Shown one piece after another: positions 7,827-16,306 of a DNA stretch of 64,000 nucleotides (positions within the stretch are counted from its first letter, which is position 1; every line of letters starts with the position of its first letter). Position numbers and translations under genes: made by a program. The stretch spans positions 46,355 through 110,354 of the forward strand of contig NZ_KB892436.1 of the NCBI RefSeq assembly GCF_000373765.1. The letters run 5' to 3'. The notes below the pieces were generated by a model. The model made no database searches and was not told the origin of the DNA. It saw nothing but the letters and a program-made list of their open reading frames with translations. The DNA is from Legionella shakespearei DSM 23087 (GTDB taxonomy: Bacteria > Pseudomonadota > Gammaproteobacteria > Legionellales > Legionellaceae).

Positions 7827-10409
7827 ATGCCAGATACAACCGTTTACCTGAAAAATTATCAGCCACCTTCGTTTGCAATTGACACTGTGGAGTTAGCCTT
7901 TGATTTGCACGTCGACCACGCAATGGTCAACAGTACCATGAAATTAACACGTCAACATGATGGCGCTTTGCATTTGTACGGTGATGAGCTGGAACTGATT
8001 TCAGTACGGATGAACGGACTTCCATTAGGCGCTTCAGATTATACTCTTCGTGAAGATGCTCTTATTATAGATCGTTGCCCTGATGAAATGATTCTGGAAA
8101 TAACGACGCGTATTTATCCCCAGAATAATACCCAATTATCAGGTTTATATCGCTCAAATCATCTGTTTTGTACTCAGTGTGAAGCGGAAGGATTCCGGCG
8201 AATAACTTATTTTCTGGACAGGCCTGACGTACTGGCTACGTATACCACAAAAATTTCTGCAGATAAAAAGCAATACCCCATATTGCTGTCTAATGGCAAC
8301 CTCATGGAATCTGGTGAGACTTCTGATGGACGTCACTGGGTTGTCTGGCATGATCCGTTTAAAAAGCCATCCTATTTGTTTGCATTGGTTGCGGGTGATC
8401 TGGCTTGCCTGAACGATGAATTTACTACCTGTTCCGGACGTACAGTGGATTTGCGCATTTATGTTGAACCGGGCAATGAAGATAAATGCTTGCATGCAAT
8501 GGAATCATTAAAAAAATCCATGCGCTGGGATGAAGAAGTCTATGGCCGTGAATATGATTTGGACATCTTCATGATAGTTGCTGTAAGTGACTTTAATATG
8601 GGTGCTATGGAGAATAAAGGACTTAATATTTTTAACTCCAAATATATTCTTGCACGTCCCGACACAGCAACCGATCAGGATTTTGCTGATGTTGAAGGCG
8701 TTGTTGCCCATGAGTATTTCCATAATTGGACCGGTAACCGGGTCACTTGCCGTGACTGGTTTCAATTAAGCTTAAAAGAAGGATTAACCGTTTTTCGTGA
8801 TCAGGAGTTTTCACGGGATATGAATTCGCGTGATGTGAATCGGATTATGGATGTCAAATTGTTACGCAGTGGTCAATTTCCCGAAGATGCGGGCAGCATG
8901 GCACATCCTGTCAGGCCTGAGTCTTATCAGGAAATTAATAATTTCTATACATCGACCATCTATAATAAAGGTGCTGAAGTTATTCGGATGCAACATACCT
9001 TGTTAGGTAAAGACCGTTACAGACGAGGGATGGATTTATATTTTAAACGCCACGATGGCCACGCAGTGACTATTGATGATTTTGTCGCTGCAATGGAAGA
9101 TGCAAATGGTCTTGATTTGACTCAATTCAAGCGTTGGTACAGTCAGGCAGGAACACCTGAAATTCACGTCAAAAGCGAATATGCTGACGGTCGTTTGACA
9201 CTGACCATGCAACAAAATTGTCCGCCAACTCCCGAATGTAAGGATAAAAAACCGTTCCATATTCCGGTTCGTATTGCTTTGTTTGATTCAAAAGGTCATA
9301 TGATGGCCATTGACAACGACATTATGGAATTAAAGGAGAAAGAACAGAGTTTCGTTTTTGCAGGTTTGTCTGAAAAACCGGTGGTGTCCTTATTAAGAGA
9401 GTTCTCAGCACCAGTAAAATTGAAAGATGAATTGACTCAGGACGAATTATTATTTTTATTACGTCATGAGACGGATGGATATGCCAAATGGGATGCGGCA
9501 CAACGCCTGGTTCTTAATTGTATTAATGAATGTATGGGTTTACCATCGGAACAATGGCAGATACCTGAGCCCTTAATTGCTGCATTTGAGCATGTGCTGC
9601 TGAATGACTCCCTGGATTATGACCTGCGTGCAGAATTATTGACGCCGCCAGGGTTTGAAGACGTGATTAATCAGGTAGATTCGGTTGATGTAAGTCTTTT
9701 GGAATCGGTACGTGATTTTTTCCGTAAACAATTGGGCTTAAGCCTGTATGAATCACTGTCTCAGGTTTATAAAAACTTATGGCAGGCAGAAGATCACAGT
9801 ATGAATGGCCTGGCGTATGGGCGAAGAAAATTGCGTAATATTTGTCTATGGCTGATGATGAAGGCTGATGAAGCGTCTGCTTTGGACAATTGCCAGCATC
9901 AGTTTACTGCGGCAAAAACAATGACCGATCAAATCGCGAGTTTTGGTTTATTGGTTAATTCTTCCAATGCGACCTGCAGAGAAAAAGCAATTAATGACTT
10001 TTACAGCCAATGGTCTGAAGACGATTTGGTTCTGGATAAATGGTTTGCTTTGCAAGCCACCTCCGAATTACCTGATACGTTAAGTCGTGTGAAACAATTG
10101 ACAAACCACCCTGCATTCAGTATCAAAAATCCTAACAAGGTTCGATCACTGATTGGCGCTTTTTGTATGGCTAATCCGCGTAATTTCCATGCTCTTGACG
10201 GCAGTGGTTATGCCTTTTTAACAGAACTGCTGATCACGCTGGATAAAATCAATTCGCAAATTGCAGCACGCCTTGCAACGCCATTTACGCGTTGGCAGCG
10301 TTTTGATAGCCAAAGACAGAAGTTGATGAAACAGCAATTAGAGCGCTTAGCTGCATTGGAATTGTCAGCGGATTTACGTGAGTTGGTGGATAAAAGCCTG
10401 GCGGGTTAA
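7827..10409 (+). CDS. pepN: Aminopeptidase N (M1 family)
   Basis: An 860-aa cytosolic zinc aminopeptidase that removes N-terminal residues from peptides at the end of protein breakdown; E. coli PepN is 870 aa. The exopeptidase motif GAMEN is at residues 259-263. The zinc site is H295-E-Y-F-H299 with the third ligand E318 in LSLKEGLTVF, in the family's usual spacing. The start ATG has AAGGAAA nine bases upstream. There is no signal peptide. It is a single gene on its strand and is followed by a partial class D repeat. Confidence 0.97.
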   Translation: MPDTTVYLKNYQPPSFAIDTVELAFDLHVDHAMVNSTMKLTRQHDGALHLYGDELELISVRMNGLPLGASDYTLREDALIIDRCPDEMILEITTRIYPQNNTQLSGLYRSNHLFCTQCEAEGFRRITYFLDRPDVLATYTTKISADKKQYPILLSNGNLMESGETSDGRHWVVWHDPFKKPSYLFALVAGDLACLNDEFTTCSGRTVDLRIYVEPGNEDKCLHAMESLKKSMRWDEEVYGREYDLDIFMIVAVSDFNMGAMENKGLNIFNSKYILARPDTATDQDFADVEGVVAHEYFHNWTGNRVTCRDWFQLSLKEGLTVFRDQEFSRDMNSRDVNRIMDVKLLRSGQFPEDAGSMAHPVRPESYQEINNFYTSTIYNKGAEVIRMQHTLLGKDRYRRGMDLYFKRHDGHAVTIDDFVAAMEDANGLDLTQFKRWYSQAGTPEIHVKSEYADGRLTLTMQQNCPPTPECKDKKPFHIPVRIALFDSKGHMMAIDNDIMELKEKEQSFVFAGLSEKPVVSLLREFSAPVKLKDELTQDELLFLLRHETDGYAKWDAAQRLVLNCINECMGLPSEQWQIPEPLIAAFEHVLLNDSLDYDLRAELLTPPGFEDVINQVDSVDVSLLESVRDFFRKQLGLSLYESLSQVYKNLWQAEDHSMNGLAYGRRKLRNICLWLMMKADEASALDNCQHQFTAAKTMTDQIASFGLLVNSSNATCREKAINDFYSQWSEDDLVLDKWFALQATSELPDTLSRVKQLTNHPAFSIKNPNKVRSLIGAFCMANPRNFHALDGSGYAFLTELLITLDKINSQIAARLATPFTRWQRFDSQRQKLMKQQLERLAALELSADLRELVDKSLAG

Positions 10410-10419
10410 CCACTCTGAT

Positions 10420-10515
10420 TCATAGCGTCCTGATCGCGTCTTTTGGCGCGAAGGATTGATCTCCCGAAAGTGGCATGGTGCCACTTTGATCCCGGCTGCA
10501 AGCAGACCGGGCTAC
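10420..10515. repeat. Partial class D repeat (D1) with an extra inverted segment
   Basis: The left part resembles the class D arm (CGTCCTGATCGCGTC, then GCGCGAAGGA). It is followed by a short palindrome around GGCATGGTGCC and by the GTAGCCCGG-type end of class E, read in reverse (CCGGGCTAC). It fills the gap between pepN and the protease gene and seems to be a recombined remnant of two repeat classes. Confidence 0.55.
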
Positions 10516-10523
10516 GACTGCTC

Positions 10524-11981
10524 TCAAGATCTTCTTAATGCAATGCCTGGATCTTCCTCGTGCTCTTCTCCCGTCCCTCTGGCAGGTACCGGTGCAAATA
10601 AAGGTCCACTTATAATGGGCTCTTGCTCTGGCTGTACAACAGACCTTAAAGATGCTTCTGCTGCTGATGTCGGGTTAACGGGAGTTGCCTGAACTTTATT
10701 CTCTGGTATTGATACCTTTGGAGAAGCAAACAACATGCTTAAAGCATTTACGGCCAGCCCAAGTAAAGCACCAATCCCGGCTCCAATGACAACTGCCAGA
10801 GTAACGATTGCAACCGCAGGTAGAATCACAAATCCGGCAATTGCACCTGCGAACGCTCCAATGATGGTTGCTGTACCAATAGTCAACCCGGTTGAGGGTG
10901 CATTAGTTGTCGCACTTTGGGGTTTGGAAACAACTGGTTCAGGTGTCACAGGATTTGATTCTTCTGATGCTGCAGGCATGTCTGATACGTTCACTTTTAC
11001 AGGTTCTGGAACTGGTAGTGATACAGGTTCTTGAACAATTACTGGAACCGGCACTGGAATTGGTCTTATGGACGCCTCCGGCTCCGCAATGCTTACTGAG
11101 GGTTCGCTTAATTTGCGAATTTCTTCCCGTGTTGCCAATCTAAGAACATTATCCTTATTACCCAAACTATCCAGCGTTGCAATCAGATTTTCGTTGTACT
11201 GCTCTGCTGTGGCACCAAATTCCTTCATCTTTTTGTGACTGTAAGCACAGGTAAAATCGCCACAAGAGTAAGCATCACCCTGCGGGTGTACAGGGCCGGA
11301 ATAACGTATTTGCAACAGGTCTTCGGATAAACCACAAGATTCCAATAGTCTGAGGATAAACGATTCAATGGCCCTTGCACCAGTGCCCCCATAGGGATCA
11401 AATAATTCAAGATCAAACAGGCCATCATGTTTCGTTAAATAGACGCCTCTCCAATGACCAGGACCAATGGGGATAATAATATGCCTGATATGCTCATCAA
11501 AAATTTCACTTGCAAGATTATCCTGGATTGCCGCAGCTGAGTTGTCATTCGTATTTAACACGGCCATAACTGAAATACGGTCAGTGGATTTTGGCATCAG
11601 GAGGGTCATGTCATGATCTTGCATCTGATCTCTTGCGGCCCGCAGATAGAGAGGAGTCGTGTCGAAGCGTCCTTGTGAGCGATGTCGGCTTTGGTTCGCT
11701 AGAGATTGTTCTCCCAAGGCGGTCAGCAGAAAACCAAAGATTACATCAGGCGCTTGTTCAGCAGTGAGATTCTCTATTGAAGAACTTTGTTTTACCGTTC
11801 TTAATAAAGTGTCCAACAAGTCACGACTTTGCGAAGACAAGGGAATATCGTTTTCTGCGGCTAACTGGTTAATGCGGGTAAGGATCTGTCTTTCTGTATC
11901 AGTTAACTGCCAGGTATCATTGTCATAATGCCGCAACAAAGCGGTTAAACTCGCATCTTTTATTTCCGTACTTAGAGCCAT
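10524..11981 (-). CDS. Putative membrane-anchored CE-clan (Ulp1/C48-like) cysteine protease, effector candidate
   Basis: A 485-aa protein with no close family that I can name. The ATG at 11981 (GGGAG nine bases upstream) is preferred to a TTG at 11987. Residues ~135-250 show the order typical of clan CE proteases: GHW with H176, LFDPYG with D195, HPQGDAYSCGDF with Q234 and C240. The Q-x5-C spacing is that of Ulp1. Clan CE includes deSUMOylases, deubiquitinases and YopJ acetyltransferases. A Pro/Val-rich linker (~305-350) leads to two Gly-rich hydrophobic segments (~365-387 and 389-415) that look like a hairpin membrane anchor. The C-terminus has an acidic GEEHEED block (471-477), like the E-block of Dot/Icm substrates. 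The protease fold is a motif-based inference, and secretion is a further inference. Confidence 0.72.
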   Translation of the reverse strand: MALSTEIKDASLTALLRHYDNDTWQLTDTERQILTRINQLAAENDIPLSSQSRDLLDTLLRTVKQSSSIENLTAEQAPDVIFGFLLTALGEQSLANQSRHRSQGRFDTTPLYLRAARDQMQDHDMTLLMPKSTDRISVMAVLNTNDNSAAAIQDNLASEIFDEHIRHIIIPIGPGHWRGVYLTKHDGLFDLELFDPYGGTGARAIESFILRLLESCGLSEDLLQIRYSGPVHPQGDAYSCGDFTCAYSHKKMKEFGATAEQYNENLIATLDSLGNKDNVLRLATREEIRKLSEPSVSIAEPEASIRPIPVPVPVIVQEPVSLPVPEPVKVNVSDMPAASEESNPVTPEPVVSKPQSATTNAPSTGLTIGTATIIGAFAGAIAGFVILPAVAIVTLAVVIGAGIGALLGLAVNALSMLFASPKVSIPENKVQATPVNPTSAAEASLRSVVQPEQEPIISGPLFAPVPARGTGEEHEEDPGIALRRS

Positions 11982-12096
11982 TTTCAATTACTCCCACTGT
12001 TCAATCTGTTTAATATTGCGATTGTATGTCTAAAATACTTAATAAATTATTAAAAAGCTATCTTTAATTTATGATTTTTATTCTGTAAATTAATGT

Positions 12097-12271
12097 GAGT
12101 TATGGATAAGAAGTTTTTTTATCCAGTCGTTACTTCGATGCCGTTCGGGCTGAGGAAGCGCGATAGCGCTGTCTCGAAACCTTGGCATGGTGCTAAGGCT
12201 TCGAGACGAGGCTATCGCCTCTCCTCAGCCCGAACGGCATCGAAGTAAATCAAGCTTCTTACCCATAACTC
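12097..12271. repeat. Class B palindromic element, copy B1 (~175 bp)
   Basis: The outer ends GAGTTATGG (12097-12105) and CCATAACTC (12263-12271) are inverted. Arms CTTCGATGCCGTTCGGGC... (12133-12156) and their complement (12222-12245) are perfect over 24 bases. The middle contains a second hairpin GTCTCGAAACC/GGCTTCGAGAC. Each side also has a self-complementary block (AGCGCGATAGCGCT and GAGGCTATCGCCTC). It fills the gap between the protease gene and aroE. No transposase is encoded; it looks like a small non-autonomous mobile element. Confidence 0.88.
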
Positions 12272-12315
12272 GTGTTAAATTAACATTCTGAATTAGCCCA
12301 ACCGGGAGATAGTCT

Positions 12316-13116
12316 TTGAAACGATTTGCAGTTGTTGGCAATCCCATTGCCCATAGTGTGTCACCAGTGATTCACCAGCATTTTGCCGAGCAATGTAAGA
12401 TGTCTTTGAGTTACGAAAAAATGTTGGGAGATGATGTAGTGTTTGAAGAGCAAATTACCACTTTTTTTAGACATAATGGCTCGGGACTTAATATTACCTT
12501 ACCCTATAAACAAAGAGCATTTGCTCTCGCCAGTCAGGCTACGGAACGTTGCAAACGTGCGGGCGCTGCGAACACTTTATGGATGAGCAATGCGCAACTG
12601 CATGCAGATAATACAGATGGCATTGGCCTGGTTCGTGATCTCCTGCGCTATATGGAGTTGAATAGGAAGAGTATTTTAATTCTGGGCGGAGGGGGCGCGG
12701 CACGTGGCATTATTTATCCCTTGCTGGAAATGGCTCCAGCCTCATTGACGGTAGCCATCCGCAGTATAGAAAAAGCAGACGAGTTACAACAAACCTTTCC
12801 GAAAATAGAGATTATTGGGCTGAACCAATTAAATAGCCGTTTTGACCTGGTGATTAATGCAACCTCTGCCAGTTTATCTGACGACGCTCTTGAGTTGCCA
12901 AAGGCGCTGATGTCTCATCATCCCTTTTGTTATGATTTGTCTTACAAGCTAAAAGAAGACACCTCTTTTGTTCATTATGCGAAAAGCCAGGGGTGTGAGG
13001 CTGTCGATGGACTGGGCATGTTGGTTGAACAGGCCGCCGAGTCTTTTTTTATATGGAATGGAGTCTTGCCTGAAACAGAAACAATATTTGATCTATTACG
13101 CCAACAGACCAATTAA
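12316..13116 (+). CDS. aroE: Shikimate dehydrogenase
   Basis: A 266-aa enzyme that reduces 3-dehydroshikimate to shikimate with NADPH in aromatic amino acid synthesis. The start is TTG, with GGGAG seven bases upstream. Shikimate-site residues are visible: S14 and S16 in [11 protein letters not shown]65 in LPYKQ and D101 in DNTDG. The glycine-rich NADP loop is [10 protein letters not shown]. Length fits the AroE family (about 270 aa). It converges with the patatin gene, with 9 bases between the stops. Confidence 0.95.
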   Translation: MKRFAVVGNPIAHSVSPVIHQHFAEQCKMSLSYEKMLGDDVVFEEQITTFFRHNGSGLNITLPYKQRAFALASQATERCKRAGAANTLWMSNAQLHADNTDGIGLVRDLLRYMELNRKSILILGGGGAARGIIYPLLEMAPASLTVAIRSIEKADELQQTFPKIEIIGLNQLNSRFDLVINATSASLSDDALELPKALMSHHPFCYDLSYKLKEDTSFVHYAKSQGCEAVDGLGMLVEQAAESFFIWNGVLPETETIFDLLRQQTN

Positions 13117-13125
13117 TCACTTGGC

Positions 13126-14241
13126 TTAATTAAAAAAGGCAGTCACTTCTGCCGCATTGGCAATGGTGTCCTGATAGCCTAATTCAATCAGTTCACGAGT
13201 GAATTCCTTTTCAAACAATAAAAAGCTTAACAGATCACCAGAATGGCTTTTTGCCCCGAGGATATTCAATAAATACCTCAAGAGTACCGGCATGCTGCTA
13301 AAATGTTCTTGGGCTACTGATGCCATGTCTCTGCTTGGTCTTAGATGCAGAGTGGTAATTGGTCGCCAGGGTGAACGGCGTTTTTTCCACATGGACAGAA
13401 GAGTCGCAATTTCATTCATGCGATTCACCATTTCAATGTCCCTGTCTAGATTGTCCAAAAAGAGCCCGTTCATCATATTTCCCAAGATATGGGCAAAGGC
13501 AATATCGCCATTACGCAGAGACTCTGGATCAGTAAACTCTGGCAGTTCCCGGGTTCCCAAAATCATGATTTTATCGACCTGAGAGCGAATTGCTCCACGC
13601 AATGGGGTACCAAGCCCAACACTCCCATCCCCATAATGAAAACCATCAAGATGAATAGGAGGAAAGAATAAAGGCAGGGCACTGGACGCTAAAATATGTT
13701 GCGCATTAATAATCGCGTGCTGACTGGTATGGCGAGGATAATTCCAATCTTCAAAGGGTGTTTGTTGGCAATGATCATAAAAAGAAATCGTTTGGTGAGT
13801 CTCATAACAGGCGGTTAAAACCTCGAAAGTGTCTACATAACCTGCGCTGATATTTGCTGCAATGCGATTAAAATCTATAGTTTCGTCAAGAAATTGTCGT
13901 AAAGGCGTAGTATCCAGTAAATGCCCTGATTGACGTTGTTTTATAATCAGGGTACTCAGATTTCTCATTACTGATTTACCCAATTCATAATTACTTGCCT
14001 TGTAAATTTGCTGGCAATGGATTTCACCCCAAATCGATTCGAGTTTATCCAGGCCTGCTGGAAAATCATCCGCATTCTCAACGAGCACCGCAGCATTAAT
14101 ACTACCAACGCTCACACCGCTAACCATTTTGAATGGGAGGGCTTTGACTTGTAAAATATGGCCAATTGCTTTCAAAACGCCAGCCTGATATGCGCCTCGA
14201 GCACCGCCACCTGCTAAATAAAGGGCTTTTTTTGCCGTCAT
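13126..14241 (-). CDS. Patatin-like phospholipase
   Basis: A 371-aa member of the bacterial patatin family, acyl hydrolases with a Ser-Asp dyad. The oxyanion loop is GGGARGAYQAG (residues 11-21) and the nucleophile S44 lies in SGVSVGS. The Asp is D205 in GDGSVG; the family usually has DGG or DGA there. No signal peptide or membrane span is seen. Legionella has many patatins, some (VipD group) exported by Dot/Icm, but the short N-terminus and motif order resemble housekeeping patatins of the RssA sort. No E-block is seen at the C-terminus. Confidence 0.88.
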   Translation of the reverse strand: MTAKKALYLAGGGARGAYQAGVLKAIGHILQVKALPFKMVSGVSVGSINAAVLVENADDFPAGLDKLESIWGEIHCQQIYKASNYELGKSVMRNLSTLIIKQRQSGHLLDTTPLRQFLDETIDFNRIAANISAGYVDTFEVLTACYETHQTISFYDHCQQTPFEDWNYPRHTSQHAIINAQHILASSALPLFFPPIHLDGFHYGDGSVGLGTPLRGAIRSQVDKIMILGTRELPEFTDPESLRNGDIAFAHILGNMMNGLFLDNLDRDIEMVNRMNEIATLLSMWKKRRSPWRPITTLHLRPSRDMASVAQEHFSSMPVLLRYLLNILGAKSHSGDLLSFLLFEKEFTRELIELGYQDTIANAAEVTAFFN

Positions 14242-14425
14242 AACGTTACATTTTTTATAATTATTAATACGAAATATAGTTGAATATGGGTTGAATTGGC
14301 AAGAAAGAAATACAGTAACTGCTAATACACTTTAAAATCCTGAAAAATAGATATTAAAGTACATTGCAAAAAGTAAAAAATTCCTATAATTTAAAAATTT
14401 ACCCTCCCAGAAGGAACAGAAAATC

Positions 14426-15928
14426 ATGTTGAATTTATTTCGTGAGCAACCGCGTGCGTTTCACATGATTTTTATGTTGGAGTTGTGGGAGCGATTCGGC
14501 TTTTATACCGTTCAGGGCATCCTCACCCTTTATTTCATCCGTTATCTCGGATACAGCGATGTTGCATCATATTACACTTTTGGCGCTTATTCCGCATTAG
14601 TGTACGGCATGGTGGTCATAGGTGGTTATCTGGGTGATCGGGTACTTGGCACCAAAAGAACTATAGTTTTGGGGCTGGTTGTTTTAGCTGCGGGTTATTT
14701 TTCCCTGGCGATAACAGATAAAGAACATGTCTTTCTGGCTTTAGGGCTGATTTGTGTAGGTAATGGGCTTTTTAAAGCAAACCCCTCCAATTTATTGTCT
14801 AAATGTTATGAAGAAAATGATCCCCGCTTGCATGGAGGGTTTACCCTTTATTATATGGCCATTAATTTGGGCAGTATGGTTGCTTTATTTGTGGGACCAG
14901 CAGTGTCCAGTCGTTATGGCTATTCTTATGCTTATTTGATTAGTGCTATAGGCCTGGTTTTAGGATTGGCAAATTATTGGTTCCAGCATCAGCATGTATC
15001 GCATATTAATACTGACGCTGACAAGCGTAAGATAACCCTGCGTCATTGGGCTATAGTACTTCTCGGTGTCGCTGCCTTTACAGAGTTTTCTGCTTATTTG
15101 CTGCAGCACGTCATGCTCGCTAAAAACCTCTTATGGTGTATTACTATCCTGGTGGTGGTTGCCTATGGATTTATGATGAAGAAAGAAGGAAAAGCTTCTT
15201 GTATGAAAATGCTGGTCGCTTTTGCCTTAATGTTGGAGGCGGTTATTTTCTTCACTTTATATCAGCAGATGCCTACTTCTTTGAATTTGTTCGCTGTGAA
15301 TAACGTAATACCCACTTTCTTTGGTATTACTATTGATGCGCAGAGCTTTCAGGCTTTGAATCCTATCTGGATTGTATTGATGAGTCCGGTATTAGCGCAT
15401 TTTTACGGGCAATTACATAAAAAAGGCGTTGTATTTTCCATTCCTTACAAGTTCGCCTTGGGCATGACCATGTGTGCCGTAAGCTTTTTAATGCTCTATT
15501 TTGCCCGATATTTCTATACAGGTAACGGCATGGTTTCTTCCTGGTGGCTGATTCTCAGTTATCTGTTCCAGAGTCTTGGTGAGTTATTGGTTTCTGCTTT
15601 GGGTGTGGCCATGGTCGCTGAACTGGTTCCGGGGCGTATTGCAGGCTTTGTGATGGGTATGTGGTTCCTGACCTCAGCAGTTGCCGGTTTTATTGGTGCT
15701 TCTGTAGCATCTTATACGGCTCTTCCAGAAAACATTAAACCGGGTGTCGAATCATTAATTATCTATACAGATGTCTTTGCCTGTATTGGTCTGGTCACTT
15801 TAAGCATAGCCCTGTTAATGTGGTTCTTATCGCCACGCCTGAGTCGTTACATTGGCACAGACAGTGATAAAAAAAATAATGAAATAGAAGCGGTAGAATA
15901 TTCTACAACTTACATTCCAAGCCATTAA
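14426..15928 (+). CDS. Proton-dependent oligopeptide transporter (POT/PTR family MFS)
   Basis: A 500-aa inner-membrane protein with about 12-14 predicted helices. The POT signature for proton coupling and peptide binding is seen near the N-terminus as ELWERFGFYTVQG, and GGYLGDRVLGTKR gives the MFS loop motif. It should import di- and tripeptides, a fitting nutrient source for an amino-acid-using bacterium. AAGGAA lies about nine bases before the ATG. The 184-base divergent spacer from the patatin gene contains ACTTTAA/TTAAAGT (14329-14335, 14354-14360), a possible operator or coincidence. Confidence 0.92.
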   Translation: MLNLFREQPRAFHMIFMLELWERFGFYTVQGILTLYFIRYLGYSDVASYYTFGAYSALVYGMVVIGGYLGDRVLGTKRTIVLGLVVLAAGYFSLAITDKEHVFLALGLICVGNGLFKANPSNLLSKCYEENDPRLHGGFTLYYMAINLGSMVALFVGPAVSSRYGYSYAYLISAIGLVLGLANYWFQHQHVSHINTDADKRKITLRHWAIVLLGVAAFTEFSAYLLQHVMLAKNLLWCITILVVVAYGFMMKKEGKASCMKMLVAFALMLEAVIFFTLYQQMPTSLNLFAVNNVIPTFFGITIDAQSFQALNPIWIVLMSPVLAHFYGQLHKKGVVFSIPYKFALGMTMCAVSFLMLYFARYFYTGNGMVSSWWLILSYLFQSLGELLVSALGVAMVAELVPGRIAGFVMGMWFLTSAVAGFIGASVASYTALPENIKPGVESLIIYTDVFACIGLVTLSIALLMWFLSPRLSRYIGTDSDKKNNEIEAVEYSTTYIPSH

Positions 15929-15950
15929 TTAACAGTAATTATAAATAACG

Positions 15951-16069
15951 TGAGTTAAGATTGTTTTATCCAGTCGTTACCTCGATGCTGTTCGGGCTGA
16001 GGAAGCGCGATAGCGCTGTCTCGAAGCCTTGGCATAGTACTTAGGCTTCGAGACGAGGCTATCGCCTCA
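15951..16069. repeat. Class B element, copy B2, right arm missing
   Basis: It begins like the other class B copies (TGAGTTAAGATTG, then GTTTTATCCAGTCG and CTCGATGCTGTTCGGGC). It keeps the central GTCTCGAAGCC/GGCTTCGAGAC hairpin and breaks off after CTATCGCCTC. The right outer arm is deleted, and a class C palindrome starts about 25 bases later. Confidence 0.82.
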
Positions 16070-16093
16070 CTGCCATTAAGTTAAGGAGTTACG

Positions 16094-16175
16094 CCGTCCC
16101 GCGGCTTGTCCGCGGGATCCAGGAATCTCACTTCGAACTTAGATCTCTGGATACCGCGGACAAGCCGCGGGACGG
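16094..16175. repeat. Class C palindromic repeat (22-bp perfect arms)
   Basis: CCGTCCCGCGGCTTGTCCGC... (16094-16115) is the perfect complement of 16154-16175. The stem can extend inward through GGATCC(AGG)/TCTGGAT with mismatches. A degenerate fragment of the same sort is at about 19846-19878. With B2 it accounts for most of the gap 15929-16306. Confidence 0.85.
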
Positions 16176-16306
16176 TGGAGTACCGCTTCGGTTACATCGG
16201 CCTTCAACCCATGGATTGAGTTAAATTTAACCATACAATGATTTTTTAACTAAAAATGTGTAAACTATGCTCAAAACGACTCTTTTCTTAAATTACCGGA
16301 GGGGGG

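Noticed and set aside
10735..11034. Plus-strand frame opposite the CE-clan protease gene, rich in Ala, Pro and Thr
   Set aside because: It mirrors the Pro/Val-rich linker and membrane segments of the real gene and has no start context of its own.
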